Positions 35,867-45,035 are shown, counted from the first letter of the stretch. The stretch: 64,000 nt of DNA from Streptomyces spinosisporus (GCF_022698145.1 NZ_JALDAX010000001.1:248001-312000), one strand, 5' to 3'. Notes: generated by a model not told the origin, from the letters alone. Numbers and translations: made by a program.

Positions 35867-37566
35867 GCAGTGGCCTCCGTTCGTTCCTGCGCCCGGCGGC
35901 GCCGCTGCACCACCGGATCCGGCACGGGCACGGCCGCGATGAGCCGCCGTGTGTAGTCGCTGCGGGGCCGCAGCAGGGTCGACATGGTGGGCCCCTGTTC
36001 CTCGACCCGGCCGGCCCGCATGACGACGACCCGCTGGGCGAACTCCTGGACCACCGCCAGGTCGTGGGAGACGAAGAGACAGGCGAAGCCCAGCTCGCGC
36101 TGCAGCTCGGCGATCACCTCGAGCACCGTCCGCTGCACGCTCACGTCCAGTGCGCTGGTCGGCTCGTCCGCGACCAGCAGCCGTGGTTCGAGGACCAGGG
36201 AGCGGGCCAGGCTGACGCGCTGGCGCTGCCCGCCGGACAGCTCGCGCGGTCCTCTGGCCGCCAACTCCTTGGGCAGCCGCACCAGTTCGAGCACCTCGGC
36301 GACCCGGGCCCGCCGGTCGGCCGACGACATGCCCCGGCGGTGCATCCGCAGCGGTTCGGCGACGCACTCGGCCACGCTCATCCGTGCGTCCAGCGAGGCC
36401 ACCGGGTCCTGGAAGACCACGCCCACCCCGGACAGCAGGGCCCGTCGCCTGCGGCCCCGGGTGCGTCCGAGGTCGGTGCCGAACAGCGACACCGTCCCGG
36501 CGTCCGGCGGGATCAGGCCGAGGGCCACCCGCGCCGCCGTGGACTTGCCGGAGCCGGACTCGCCCACCAGGCCGACGGTCTCGCCCGGGCGGACGTCGAG
36601 CGTCACCCCGTCGAGCGCCTGCACGGCGGACGGCCCGCGCCCGAACCGCACGGAGACGTCCCGGAGTTCGACCACGGACGCGCCCTCCCGCTCCGGAGCG
36701 TCCTCGCCGCTGAGGGCCAGCCGGGGGACCGCGGCGAGCAGCCGCTGCGTGTACTCGTGCGAGGGACGCAGCAGCACCTGTTCCACCGGCCCCGTCTCCA
36801 CGATCTCGCCCCGCAGCATCACCGCGACCCGGTCGGCGAAGTCGGCGACCACGCCCATGTTGTGGGTGACGAGGAGGACTCCGGTGCCGTAGTCCGCCGC
36901 CAGCCCCCGTAGCAGATCGAGGATCTCGGCCTGCACCGTCACGTCCAGGGCCGTCGTGGGTTCGTCCGCGATCAGCAGGTCCGGCGAGTTGGCGATGGCC
37001 ATCGCGATGACGACCCGCTGCCGCTGCCCGCCGGACAGCTGGAACGGAAACGCCGACGCCCGTCGCTCCGGCTCGGGAATGCCGACCCTGCGCAGCAGTT
37101 CGACCGCCTCGCGGGCGGCCTCCGCGCGCGAGAGGGGCCGGTGGTTGCGGATGACCTCGGCGATCTGCGCGCCGACCCGGGTGAGCGGGTCGAGTGCGGT
37201 GGCCGGTTCCTGGAAGACCATCGAGGCGGTACGGCCGCGCAGCCGGGCGAGTTCGGCCTCGCCGGTGCCGACGACCTGCGTGCCGCCGACCGTGATCCGG
37301 CCGGAGACGCGGGCGTTGCCGGGCAGCAGGCCGAGCGCGGCCAGGGCGACCGTGGACTTGCCGGAGCCGGACTCGCCGACGAGGGCGAGGGTTTCGCCGG
37401 GCTGCACGTGCAGTGCAATGTCACATACCGCGGGTACGTCGCCGGTGTCCGTGCCGAACGTGACCCCCAGCCCCTCGACCTCCAGCACCCTCTCCGCCGC
37501 CGTCTCCGCCGCCGTCCCCACCTCAGCCGCCGCCTCGGCCTCCGCGTCCTTCTCCGCGCCGCTCAT
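35863..37566 (-). CDS. Fused tandem ATPase of an oligopeptide/oligosaccharide-type ABC importer (DppD-DppF)
   Basis: 567 aa with two complete ATPases. First: VGESGSGKSTVALAAL, FQLSGGQRQRVVIAMA, LLIADEPTTALDVTVQ. Second: VGESGSGKSTAARVAL, ELSGGQRQRVSLARSL, LLVADEPTSALDVSVQ. Both end with the DppD/F-type tails (PSHEYTQRLLAAVPRL, RSDYTRRLIAAVPVPDP). The fusion replaces two separate genes. The first 25 residues are an Ala/Glu-rich head. ATGA overlaps on both sides tie it to the permease and kinase genes. Confidence 0.92.
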   Translation of the reverse strand: MSGAEKDAEAEAAAEVGTAAETAAERVLEVEGLGVTFGTDTGDVPAVCDIALHVQPGETLALVGESGSGKSTVALAALGLLPGNARVSGRITVGGTQVVGTGEAELARLRGRTASMVFQEPATALDPLTRVGAQIAEVIRNHRPLSRAEAAREAVELLRRVGIPEPERRASAFPFQLSGGQRQRVVIAMAIANSPDLLIADEPTTALDVTVQAEILDLLRGLAADYGTGVLLVTHNMGVVADFADRVAVMLRGEIVETGPVEQVLLRPSHEYTQRLLAAVPRLALSGEDAPEREGASVVELRDVSVRFGRGPSAVQALDGVTLDVRPGETVGLVGESGSGKSTAARVALGLIPPDAGTVSLFGTDLGRTRGRRRRALLSGVGVVFQDPVASLDARMSVAECVAEPLRMHRRGMSSADRRARVAEVLELVRLPKELAARGPRELSGGQRQRVSLARSLVLEPRLLVADEPTSALDVSVQRTVLEVIAELQRELGFACLFVSHDLAVVQEFAQRVVVMRAGRVEEQGPTMSTLLRPRSDYTRRLIAAVPVPDPVVQRRRRAQERTEATA

Positions 37567-38447
37567 CCCCGCCCCCTCACGTCGAACGCGTCCCGCAGCC
37601 CGTCGCCGATCGCGTTGAACGCGCACACGACGAGGATGATCGCCAGACCCGGTGGGACGATCAGCCACCAGCGTCCCGAGTACGCCGCCGTCAGACCGGC
37701 CGACAGCATGCCGCCCCAGTCCGTCTTCGGCGGCTGCACGCCGAGGCCCAGATACGACACGTACGCGACGAGCAGGATCGCGTCGGCGACCTGGAAGGTG
37801 GCCGCGACGACGATCGTCGACACCGAGTTGGGCAGGATGTGCCGGGCGATCGCCCGGCCGTGCGTGCCGCCGGTCGCGCGCAGCGTCAGCACGTAGTCGC
37901 GGCTCTTGAGGGTGAGCGTCTCCGCGCGCACCAGCCGGGACGGGACCAGCCACGACACCAGCCCGAGGACGAGGATGAGCCCGAGGGTGTCCGGGGTCGT
38001 GATCGCGGAGACGACCAGCAGGATGAACAGCGCGGGGATGGCGATGCCGGCGTCGACGACCCGCATCATCACCGCGTCGGCCCAGCCGCCCACGTAGCCC
38101 GCCGTGGCACCCCACAGCGTGCCGATGACGGTCGCGAGGACGCCGGCCGCGAGCCCCACGAGCAGCGAGACCTGCCCGCCGAACATCAGCCGCCCCACCT
38201 CGTCGTGCCCCACGGCGTCCGTCCCGAGCCAATGGGCCCCGCTCGGCCCGAGGTTGACCTGATGGAGATCGGTATGGGTCTGGTCGGTGGAGTACAGCAG
38301 CGGTCCGACGAAGCAGAACAGCAGGAAGACGACCACCACCACGAGCCCGGCGACCGCCAGCTTGTTCCGCGTGAACCGCCGTAGCGACAGACGGTAGTTG
38401 GCGACCGGCTCGGCGGTCGGGGTGGTGGACTGCAGTACGGCACTCAT
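37563..38447 (-). CDS. ABC importer permease, DppC-like
   Basis: 294 aa. Cytoplasmic N-terminus (YRLSLRRFTRNKLAVAGLVVV), the DppC landmark HWLGTDAVGHDEVGRLMFGGQ, and the coupling loop SRDYVLTLRATGGTHGRAIARHILPNS. Six membrane segments. Overlaps both neighbours by 4 bp. Confidence 0.92.
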   Translation of the reverse strand: MSAVLQSTTPTAEPVANYRLSLRRFTRNKLAVAGLVVVVVFLLFCFVGPLLYSTDQTHTDLHQVNLGPSGAHWLGTDAVGHDEVGRLMFGGQVSLLVGLAAGVLATVIGTLWGATAGYVGGWADAVMMRVVDAGIAIPALFILLVVSAITTPDTLGLILVLGLVSWLVPSRLVRAETLTLKSRDYVLTLRATGGTHGRAIARHILPNSVSTIVVAATFQVADAILLVAYVSYLGLGVQPPKTDWGGMLSAGLTAAYSGRWWLIVPPGLAIILVVCAFNAIGDGLRDAFDVRGRG

Positions 38448-39403
38448 GTACGGCCCGCCTTCACTCGGGGATCGACCACCCGTTGGACCACGTCGGCGAG
38501 CAGGGTGCCGACGACCGTGGCGACGGAGATGACGAGGACGCAGCCGAGCAGCACCGGATAGTCGGAGGACTGCGCGGCGCTCCAGAACAGCAGCCCCATG
38601 CCCGGGTAGTTGAAGAGCTGCTCGACCACGAGCGCACCGCCGAACAGGACGGGCACGTAGTAGCCGAGCATCGCGATCACCGGGGTCAGCGAGTTGCGGA
38701 ACACGTGCCGGAACAGGATCGCCCCCTGCCGTGAGCCGCCCGCCCGCGCGGTGCGGACGTAGTCCTCGGACAGGTTCTCCAGGGTCGCGGCGCGCATGTA
38801 GCGGCTGAAGACGGCCACCATGGAGGCGGCCCCCGTGACGACCGGCAGCACGAGCGCCACCGGGTCCGCGAACACCTGGGCCAGCGTGTCCCCCTGGGGT
38901 GCCTGGGAGGGGAACCAGTGCAGGGTCTGGGTGAAGACCAGCACCAGGATCAGGCCGAGGAAGTACACGGGCGTCGAGTACGCGACGAAGCTCAGCGTGG
39001 TGATCACGTAGTCCGCGGGCTTGTTGCGCCGCACCGCCTGCCACATGCCGAGCGGGATCGCCAGCAGCAGGCCCACCAGCGCGGACAGGACCGTCAGCAC
39101 CAGTGTCTTCGGCAGGCGCTGCCCGATGAGCTGGGAGACGCCCTCGTTGAGGGTGTACGACGTGCCCAGGTCGCCGTGCAGCAGGGTGCGCAGGTAGTAG
39201 ACGTACTGGACCGGCAGTGAACGGTCCAGGCCCTGCTCGTGGTTGAACGCCGCGATCTGCTGTGCCGTCGCCTGCGGTCCGAGGATCCCGCGTGCGGGAC
39301 CCCCGGGCAGCGCGTGCAGCAGGCAGAAGACCACGACCGTGACGATGAGGATCACCACGAGGGCCTGGAGCGCCCGCCGGAGCAGATAGAGAAGAGTCTC
39401 CAT
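38444..39403 (-). CDS. ABC importer permease, DppB-like
   Basis: 319 aa. N-terminal DppB helix (LLRRALQALVVILIVTVVVF) followed by LPGGPARGILG and GLDRSLPVQYVYYL. The coupling loop is LSEDYVRTARAGGSRQGAILFRHVFRNS. It pairs with the DppC-like subunit. Three nt separate it from the lipoprotein gene upstream. Confidence 0.92.
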   Translation of the reverse strand: METLLYLLRRALQALVVILIVTVVVFCLLHALPGGPARGILGPQATAQQIAAFNHEQGLDRSLPVQYVYYLRTLLHGDLGTSYTLNEGVSQLIGQRLPKTLVLTVLSALVGLLLAIPLGMWQAVRRNKPADYVITTLSFVAYSTPVYFLGLILVLVFTQTLHWFPSQAPQGDTLAQVFADPVALVLPVVTGAASMVAVFSRYMRAATLENLSEDYVRTARAGGSRQGAILFRHVFRNSLTPVIAMLGYYVPVLFGGALVVEQLFNYPGMGLLFWSAAQSSDYPVLLGCVLVISVATVVGTLLADVVQRVVDPRVKAGRT

Positions 39404-39406
39404 GCC

Positions 39407-41161
39407 TCAGCTGGTCCACTTCCACTGCGCCGGGTGGAAGTTGGCGAGCGAGTCCTGGGCGAAGCCGCCGAGCCCCTTCTTCATCACCGAGATCTGGTAG
39501 TCGGGCTCCGGCAGCCAGATCACCGGCAGGTCCTTGGCGAGGGAGGCGCTGTAGTCCTGGATCGCCTGGTTCGAACTCGACGTCGTGGACGCGCTGATGA
39601 GCTGGTCGACCTTGGCGTCGGAGTAGTTGCCGAAGTTGGAGCCGCCCTTGGACTGGAAGAGGGCGTCGCCGGTCGGGAACGCCGGGAAGTACCAGCTGCC
39701 GGCCGTGCCGAAGAAGGACAGCTGCCACTTGCAGATCGACTGGCTCGCCGTGCACTGCGGGGTCTGCGAGAGCACGGAGTTGACCGGCGCGGTCTTGATG
39801 GAGAACTTGATGCCGGTCTTCGCGAGCGAGGACTGGATCGCGCTCATCATGTTGTCCGTGACGGCCGAGCCGGACTGTGAGAGCACCTGCATCTGGAACT
39901 TCGTCCCCTTGGCGACCCCGTCACCGCACTGGCTCGCCCCGCTGCCCGGGCGGGTGCAGGTCATCACCCCGCTCTGCTCGCTCCAGCCGTGCGAGGTGAG
40001 CAGCGCCCTGGCCGCGCTCGTCGAGAACGGGTACGGGTTGTCCTTCTGCGTCTGCGAGACGAAGGCGGAGGCCTGCCCCGTGGGGATCGGGCCGTAGCCG
40101 GGAACGGCGGTGCCGCTGAAGACGACCTTCGCGATGGTCGTCTGGTCGATCGAGCGCTGGATCGCCTGGCGGGCGTAGAGCTGCTTGAACACCGGCCCCA
40201 TCGACGGGTTGTTGAAGTTGTACGGCATGTACGTGATCGCCCAGCCCGACCACGGCTTCACCTCGTAGCCCCGCGCGGTGAAGCTCTCCTTCTGGTCGAG
40301 GTCGGTCGCCTCGATGTAGCCGTAGTCGACGCTCCCGGAGCGCAGGGCGTTCTTCTCGGCGTCCGTCGTGGTGAACGGCAGCAGGTTCACCGTGGGGATG
40401 CCCGGCTTCTCACCGCCGTCGTACTTCTTGTTGGCGGCGAGGACGACCTTGCCGGCCGTGGAGAAGGACTTCACGCCGTAGGGGCCGCTGATCGTCTTCC
40501 ACAGCGGGTTGGAGGCGTAACCCCCGATGTTCTTGGCCGCGTTGTTGAGGTACGTCCACGTCTTGACGGGGTCGCCGCCCTGGTCCCAGGCGTGCTTCGG
40601 CAGCGGGATGATGTACTGCAGCTCGTTCGCCAGCATCCACTGCGGGTTGTAGGCCTTGTCGAAGGTCAGCGTGACGTGGCGGTCGTCGTCGGCCTTCAGG
40701 GACGTCCAGTTGTCGGGCGCCTGGCCGGGCGAGTAGCCCGCCCACTGCTTCTTGTTCGCCTTGATCAGGTCGAACCAGAACTTCACGTCCTGCGAGGTGA
40801 TCGGCTTCCCGTCGCTCCAGTGGCGGTCGCCCAGCGTGATCTTCACGCTCTTGTTGTCGGCGGCGAAGTCGGCGGCCGTCGCGATCGAACCGGCCTTGTT
40901 CCAACCGATCTTGCCGGTCGAGCCGTCGTACGCGACCAGCGGCTCCCACAGGGTGTGCGAGATGGAGCTGTTGTTGGTGTTCAGATGCGCCGCGGTGCCG
41001 ATCGGCAGGATCCAGTTCGGCGTGAAGTTCGCGGGCAGCGCGTAGTTGATGGAGTCCTTGGACGCGGACGACGAACCGGTCGACCCGGAGCAGCCCGCGA
41101 GCAGCAGCGCGCACGCGGAGAGGGTGACACCGGCCAGGAGTCTCGTGCGGGCAGGGGACAT
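39407..41161 (-). CDS. Extracellular solute-binding lipoprotein, family 5
   Basis: 584 aa. Lipobox LLAGC (Cys24), then a DppA/OppA-type domain (SBP_bac_5), with AHLNTNNSSISHTLWEPLVAYDG, VKFWFDLIKANKKQW, and RQAIQRSIDQTTIAKVVFSG. Cysteine pairs in TCTRPGSGASQCGDG and TPQCTASQSICKW may form disulfides. GAGGAG lies 7 nt before ATG 41161. First gene of a lipoprotein-DppB-DppC-DppDF-ROK kinase operon. With a kinase and a glycosidase next door, a sugar ligand is as likely as a peptide. Confidence 0.92.
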   Translation of the reverse strand: MSPARTRLLAGVTLSACALLLAGCSGSTGSSSASKDSINYALPANFTPNWILPIGTAAHLNTNNSSISHTLWEPLVAYDGSTGKIGWNKAGSIATAADFAADNKSVKITLGDRHWSDGKPITSQDVKFWFDLIKANKKQWAGYSPGQAPDNWTSLKADDDRHVTLTFDKAYNPQWMLANELQYIIPLPKHAWDQGGDPVKTWTYLNNAAKNIGGYASNPLWKTISGPYGVKSFSTAGKVVLAANKKYDGGEKPGIPTVNLLPFTTTDAEKNALRSGSVDYGYIEATDLDQKESFTARGYEVKPWSGWAITYMPYNFNNPSMGPVFKQLYARQAIQRSIDQTTIAKVVFSGTAVPGYGPIPTGQASAFVSQTQKDNPYPFSTSAARALLTSHGWSEQSGVMTCTRPGSGASQCGDGVAKGTKFQMQVLSQSGSAVTDNMMSAIQSSLAKTGIKFSIKTAPVNSVLSQTPQCTASQSICKWQLSFFGTAGSWYFPAFPTGDALFQSKGGSNFGNYSDAKVDQLISASTTSSSNQAIQDYSASLAKDLPVIWLPEPDYQISVMKKGLGGFAQDSLANFHPAQWKWTS

Positions 41162-41220
41162 GGCTCTCCTCGGGGATGGGCTCGAGCGGGGTGAGGACAG
41201 TCAACGACCCGCTTGTCCGA

Positions 41221-41255
41221 AGAAACAGACGCGCCGCTGTAAAAAGTCTGTTTCT
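41221..41255. promoter_or_regulatory. Candidate ROK-repressor operator in the divergent spacer
   Basis: AGAAACAGAC (41221-41230) and its perfect complement GTCTGTTTCT (41246-41255), with a 15-nt A/T-containing centre, between the importer operon and the ROK regulator. NagC/XylR-type repressors bind such long AT-containing inverted repeats. A TACGCT at 41294-41299 may be a -10 for the regulator gene. Confidence 0.65.
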
Positions 41256-41337
41256 GCTGTTCTGGAAAAAGCCTGGAGGGGTCTCGATTGGCCTACGCTC
41301 ATCGCTCCGAGAGCCGAAGACGGAAGTTGTTTCGTCC

Positions 41338-42534
41338 ATGACTGAAAAAAGTCCGCCGAGGCGCAAGCACAGCGCGGGCGTCTCCTCGCTGGCCGAGCGC
41401 GTCCTCGAACTGCTCGCCTCCGGGCAGGCCACCACCCGTACGGAGATCGGCACCCTGCTCGGCGCCGCGCCCTCGACGGTCTCCTTCACGGTGAGCCAGC
41501 TGCTGGACCTCGGCCTGGTCGCCGAGGAGGGCACGGTCTCCTCCGCCGGCGGACGGCCGCGGAAGGTGCTGCGCCTCGGCGGCAGCGACGGGTTCGCGGT
41601 GGCGGCAGAACTCGGCGGACGGCACGCCCGCGTGGGCGTGGTGCTGCCGGGCGGCGGGCTCACCGAGGTGTCGACCGTGCCGTTCCCGACGGCCGACGGA
41701 CCCGACGGGGCGCTGCCGGGACTCGCCGAGACCCTGGCGGGCCTGGCCGACCGGCACGGGCGGAGCCTGCTGCGCGGCGTCGGCCTCTCCCTGCCGGGCC
41801 CCGTCGACGTCGCCTCGGGCGTGGTCACGCTCCCGTCCCGGATGCCCGGCTGGAACCGCTTCCCCGTCCGCGCCTGGCTGGAGGACCGCTTCGGCGTCCC
41901 GGCGGCCATCGAGAACGACGCCAACTGCATGGCCGTCGGCGAGCACACCGTCCAGCCCGTGGGCCGGCGCCAGTCGATCATGGTGAAGACCGGCACGGCG
42001 ATCGGCGCGGGCGTCATCGCCGACGGCCGCCTCTACCGCGGCGGCACGGGCGCGGCCGGCGAGATCACCCATGTCCGGGTCGAGGCCGGGCACGACATCC
42101 CCTGCTCCTGCGGCAACACCGGATGCCTGGAGACGGTCGCCTCCGGCGCGGCCCTGGTCCGCATCCTGCGCGAGCGCGGCCTGACGGTGACCAGCACCGA
42201 GGACGTCGTACGCCTCGCCTCCGACGCCGACCCCGAGGCGACCCGCGCCGTGCGGCAGGCGGGCCGCTACCTCGGCCAGGTGCTGGCCGCCAACGTCAAC
42301 TTCTTCAACCCCGACGCCGTGTACCTCGGCGGCATCCTCTCCACCCTGGAGCCGTTCGTCGCCGCCGTACGCAGCCAGTTGTACGAGGGCTGCCATCCGC
42401 TGGTCACCGAGCACCTGGTGATCGAGCGGGCCAGCCTCGGCGCGGACGCGGGACTGGTCGGCGCGGGGCAGTTCGCGCTGCAGCGCGCGCTGGCGCACGC
42501 ACTGCACTCCCTCACCGGCAACCACCACCCCTGA
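41338..42534 (+). CDS. ROK-family transcriptional repressor (NagC/XylR type)
   Basis: 398 aa. N-terminal winged helix (about 15-75; TTRTEIGTLLGAAPSTVSFTVSQLLDLGLV), then a ROK domain with IENDANCMAVGEH, TGTAIGAGVIADGRLYRGGTG, the intact zinc motif CSCGNTGCLETVASG and VYLGGILS. The usual DxGGT ATP motif is absent (ELGGRHARVGV), so it binds sugar without phosphorylating it. Expected to repress the divergent importer operon through the adjacent palindrome. Its 3' end is repeated twice more after the stop. It precedes the M81 gene by 56 nt on the same strand. Confidence 0.92.
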   Translation: MTEKSPPRRKHSAGVSSLAERVLELLASGQATTRTEIGTLLGAAPSTVSFTVSQLLDLGLVAEEGTVSSAGGRPRKVLRLGGSDGFAVAAELGGRHARVGVVLPGGGLTEVSTVPFPTADGPDGALPGLAETLAGLADRHGRSLLRGVGLSLPGPVDVASGVVTLPSRMPGWNRFPVRAWLEDRFGVPAAIENDANCMAVGEHTVQPVGRRQSIMVKTGTAIGAGVIADGRLYRGGTGAAGEITHVRVEAGHDIPCSCGNTGCLETVASGAALVRILRERGLTVTSTEDVVRLASDADPEATRAVRQAGRYLGQVLAANVNFFNPDAVYLGGILSTLEPFVAAVRSQLYEGCHPLVTEHLVIERASLGADAGLVGAGQFALQRALAHALHSLTGNHHP

Positions 42535-42574
42535 CGGGCAACGACCACCCCTGACCGGCACCCACCACCTTTGA
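42515..42574 (+). repeat. Three tandem 20-bp units, each ending in TGA, at the repressor 3' end
   Basis: Unit 1 (42515-42534) is the last codons and stop of the ROK repressor. Units 2 (42535-42554) and 3 (42555-42574) repeat it with 2 and 3-4 changes; each ends in TGA. They fill the gap before the ribosome-binding site of the next gene (GGAGGAG). Confidence 0.85.
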
Positions 42575-42590
42575 TCCTTCCGGAGGAGCC

Positions 42591-44099
42591 ATGCCGCAAG
42601 AGCGTCCCGTGATCGCCGTCGCCGGTCTCGGCATCGAGTCGTCGACGTTCTCCCCGGCCCGCACCGAAGCCCCCGCCTTTCACCCGCAGCGCGCCGACGA
42701 GGTCCTCACCCGCTACCCCTTCCTGGCCGCCGGCACCGAGCTGCGCGCCGCCGCCGACTGGCGCGGCGCCCTGGTCGGCAAGGCGCTGCCCGGCGGCACG
42801 GTGACGGCGGCGGCGTACGCCGAACTCTCCGCCGAACTCATCGAGCGGCTACGTCAGTCGGGCCCTGTCGACGGCCTCTGGTTCGACATCCACGGCGCCA
42901 TGACCGTCGAGGGGCTGGACGACGCCGAGGTGGACCTGCTGACCCGCATCCGCGCGGTGATCGGACCGGACGTCCCCGTGTCGACCTCCATGGATCTGCA
43001 CGGCAACGTCTCCCGCGCACTCGTCCACCTCAGCGATCTGATCACCTGCTACCGCATGGCCCCGCACGAGGACGCCATGGAGACCAAGGAGCGCGCCGCC
43101 CGCAACCTCGTGGACCTGGTGACCGGGGGCGGACCCCGCCCGGTCAAGGCCTGGGTCCCGGTGCCGGTGCTGCTGGCGGGCGAGCAGACCTCGACCCGGA
43201 TCGAGCCCGCGAAGAGCGTCTACGCCGCCGTCCCCGAGGTGGAGGCCGCCGAGGGCGTCACGGACGCGGCGATCTGGGTCGGCTACGCCTGGGCCGACGA
43301 ACCACGCAACCGGGCGGCGGTCGTCGTCACCGGACCGGACCGCACCGAGGTGTCCCGGGGCGCCGAGCGACTGGCCCGCGGCTTCTGGCAGGCGCGCCGG
43401 GACTTCGCCTTCGTCGCCCCCACCGGCACCCTGTCGGACTGCCTCGACGAGGCGCTCGCCTCCTCGGCCCGTCCGTACTTCATCAGCGACACCGGCGACA
43501 ACCCGACCGCCGGCGGCGCGGGCGACGTCACCTGGGGCCTGCAACAGGTGCTGTCCCGCCCGGAGTTCAAGGACCCCTCGGGCCCGACGGTCATCTACGC
43601 CTCCGTGCCCGGACCGTCCGCGGTCGCCGAGGCCGAGAAGGCCGGCGTCGGCGCGACGGTCACCGTCACCGCGGGCGCCGAGGTCGACGACCGGCACGCC
43701 GGGCCGCTCACCCTGACCGGTGTCGTCCACGCGATCCGGCACGGCGACCGGGACGCCGAGACCGAGGTCGTCCTGCGCGTCGGCAGCGTCCGGGTGATCC
43801 TGACCCGGCTGCGCAAGCCGTACCACCACGAGCACGACTTCACCGACCTGGACCTCGACCCGCGCACGGCGGACGTCGTGATCGTCAAGATCGGCTATCT
43901 GGAGCCCGAACTCTTCGCCATGGCCGCCGACTGGAAGATGGCCCTGACCCCCGGCGGCGTGGACCAGGACCTGACCAGGCTCGGCCACCACCGCATCCGC
44001 CGGCCCATGTTCCCCTTCGACGCGGACATGCCCGACCCCGACCTCACCGCCCGGATCGTCCCGCCGCCGGGCGAACCGCTCACCGGTCCGGAGGAGTGA
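42591..44099 (+). CDS. M81-family metallopeptidase (MlrC-like)
   Basis: 502 aa. N-terminal half matches the M81/DUF1485 domain: GIESSTFSPARTEAPAF, GLWFDIHGAMTVEGLDDAE and TSMDLHGNVSRALV supply the His/Asp metal ligands. The C-terminal MlrC domain has SDTGDNPTAGGAGDVTW and later VVIVKIGYLEPE. MlrC degrades linear microcystin products, but most relatives act on unknown peptides or amides. GGAGGAG lies 3-4 nt before ATG 42591. It follows the ROK repressor and may belong to the same regulon as the divergent importer. Its last 20 bp overlap the convergent cvnD gene. Confidence 0.9.
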   Translation: MPQERPVIAVAGLGIESSTFSPARTEAPAFHPQRADEVLTRYPFLAAGTELRAAADWRGALVGKALPGGTVTAAAYAELSAELIERLRQSGPVDGLWFDIHGAMTVEGLDDAEVDLLTRIRAVIGPDVPVSTSMDLHGNVSRALVHLSDLITCYRMAPHEDAMETKERAARNLVDLVTGGGPRPVKAWVPVPVLLAGEQTSTRIEPAKSVYAAVPEVEAAEGVTDAAIWVGYAWADEPRNRAAVVVTGPDRTEVSRGAERLARGFWQARRDFAFVAPTGTLSDCLDEALASSARPYFISDTGDNPTAGGAGDVTWGLQQVLSRPEFKDPSGPTVIYASVPGPSAVAEAEKAGVGATVTVTAGAEVDDRHAGPLTLTGVVHAIRHGDRDAETEVVLRVGSVRVILTRLRKPYHHEHDFTDLDLDPRTADVVIVKIGYLEPELFAMAADWKMALTPGGVDQDLTRLGHHRIRRPMFPFDADMPDPDLTARIVPPPGEPLTGPEE

Positions 44100-44691
44100 G
44101 CCGGCCCGCTCCGTTCGAGCGGGTCGCCGCCTCGATCAACTGGTCGATCAGCGCGATCAGTACGTCCCGTGACGACTCCCGCTCACGCGCGTCGCACAGC
44201 AGCACCTGCACATGCTCCGGCAGGGCGAGCGCCTCGCGGATCTCGTCGGGCGGATAGGGGTGGTCGCCGTAGAAGCCGTTGACGCCCACGACGAAGGGGA
44301 TGTTGCGGCGTTCGAAGAAGTCGATCGCGGCGAAGCTGGTCTCCGGGCGGCGGACGTCGAGCAGGACGACCGCGCCGAGCGCGCCCAGCGCGAGGTCGTT
44401 CCACATGAACCAGAAGCGCTGCTGGCCCGGGGTGCCGAAGAGATACAGCACCAGGTCCTGGCCGATGGTGATCCGGCCGAAGTCCAGGGCCACGGTGGTG
44501 GCGTGCTTCTCCTCGATGCCGGCGAGGTCGTCGACGTCCACGCTCGCGAGGGTCAGCCGTTCCTCCGTGCGCAGCGGGGTGATCTCGCTGACCGAGCCGA
44601 CCATGGTGGTCTTGCCGACGCCGAAGCCCCCGGCGATCAGGATCTTCACCGTGTCGGGTGCCGCCCGGGTGATGGTGTCAGAGCCGGCCAA
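44080..44691 (-). CDS. cvnD: Conservon small GTPase-like protein CvnD, second copy
   Basis: 203 aa. P-loop IAGGFGVGKTTMVG, LFGTPGQQRFWFMWNDL, and VNGFYG in the place of G4, so the Asp present in the first CvnD (NAFD) is missing. It starts at TTG 44691 within the 3' end of cvnC (14-bp overlap), and converges on the M81 gene with a 20-bp coding overlap. Last gene of conservon 2. Confidence 0.92.
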   Translation of the reverse strand: MAGSDTITRAAPDTVKILIAGGFGVGKTTMVGSVSEITPLRTEERLTLASVDVDDLAGIEEKHATTVALDFGRITIGQDLVLYLFGTPGQQRFWFMWNDLALGALGAVVLLDVRRPETSFAAIDFFERRNIPFVVGVNGFYGDHPYPPDEIREALALPEHVQVLLCDARERESSRDVLIALIDQLIEAATRSNGAGRLTPPDR

Positions 44692-45034
44692 GGCCGTCCC
44701 TCACTTTCTGCAGCAGGTCCAGGTCCGGATTGGCGGAGACGGGATGCGGAGGACGGGCGGTGATACGGCCCGCCTCCAGCAGGTCGCAGAGCATGATCAC
44801 CACCACGCTCACCGGCAGGTCGAGCAGCGCGGCGAGCTCCGCGACGGCGAGCGGTTCGGCACAGTGGCGCAGGATGCGCTGCTGCTCGGGCTGCGGCCGG
44901 GTGGCCCAGACCGGCGGCGGGTCCACCGCGGTCACCGTCGTGATGAGGGTGAAGTCGGCGCGGCTGGGCCTGGTCCGTCCGCCGGTCAGTGCGAACGGCC
45001 GGACCAGACGGCCCGCCGTGTCGCCACCGCCCAT
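44678..45034 (-). CDS. cvnC: Conservon DUF742 protein CvnC, second copy
   Basis: 118 aa. LVRPFALTGGRTRPSRADFTLITTV near the N-terminus, then the helical LAVAELAALLDLPVSVVVIMLCDLLEAGRI. Typical DUF742 length. One nt separates it from cvnB and it overlaps cvnD. Confidence 0.9.
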   Translation of the reverse strand: MGGGDTAGRLVRPFALTGGRTRPSRADFTLITTVTAVDPPPVWATRPQPEQQRILRHCAEPLAVAELAALLDLPVSVVVIMLCDLLEAGRITARPPHPVSANPDLDLLQKVRDGLGRL

Positions 45035-45035
45035 C

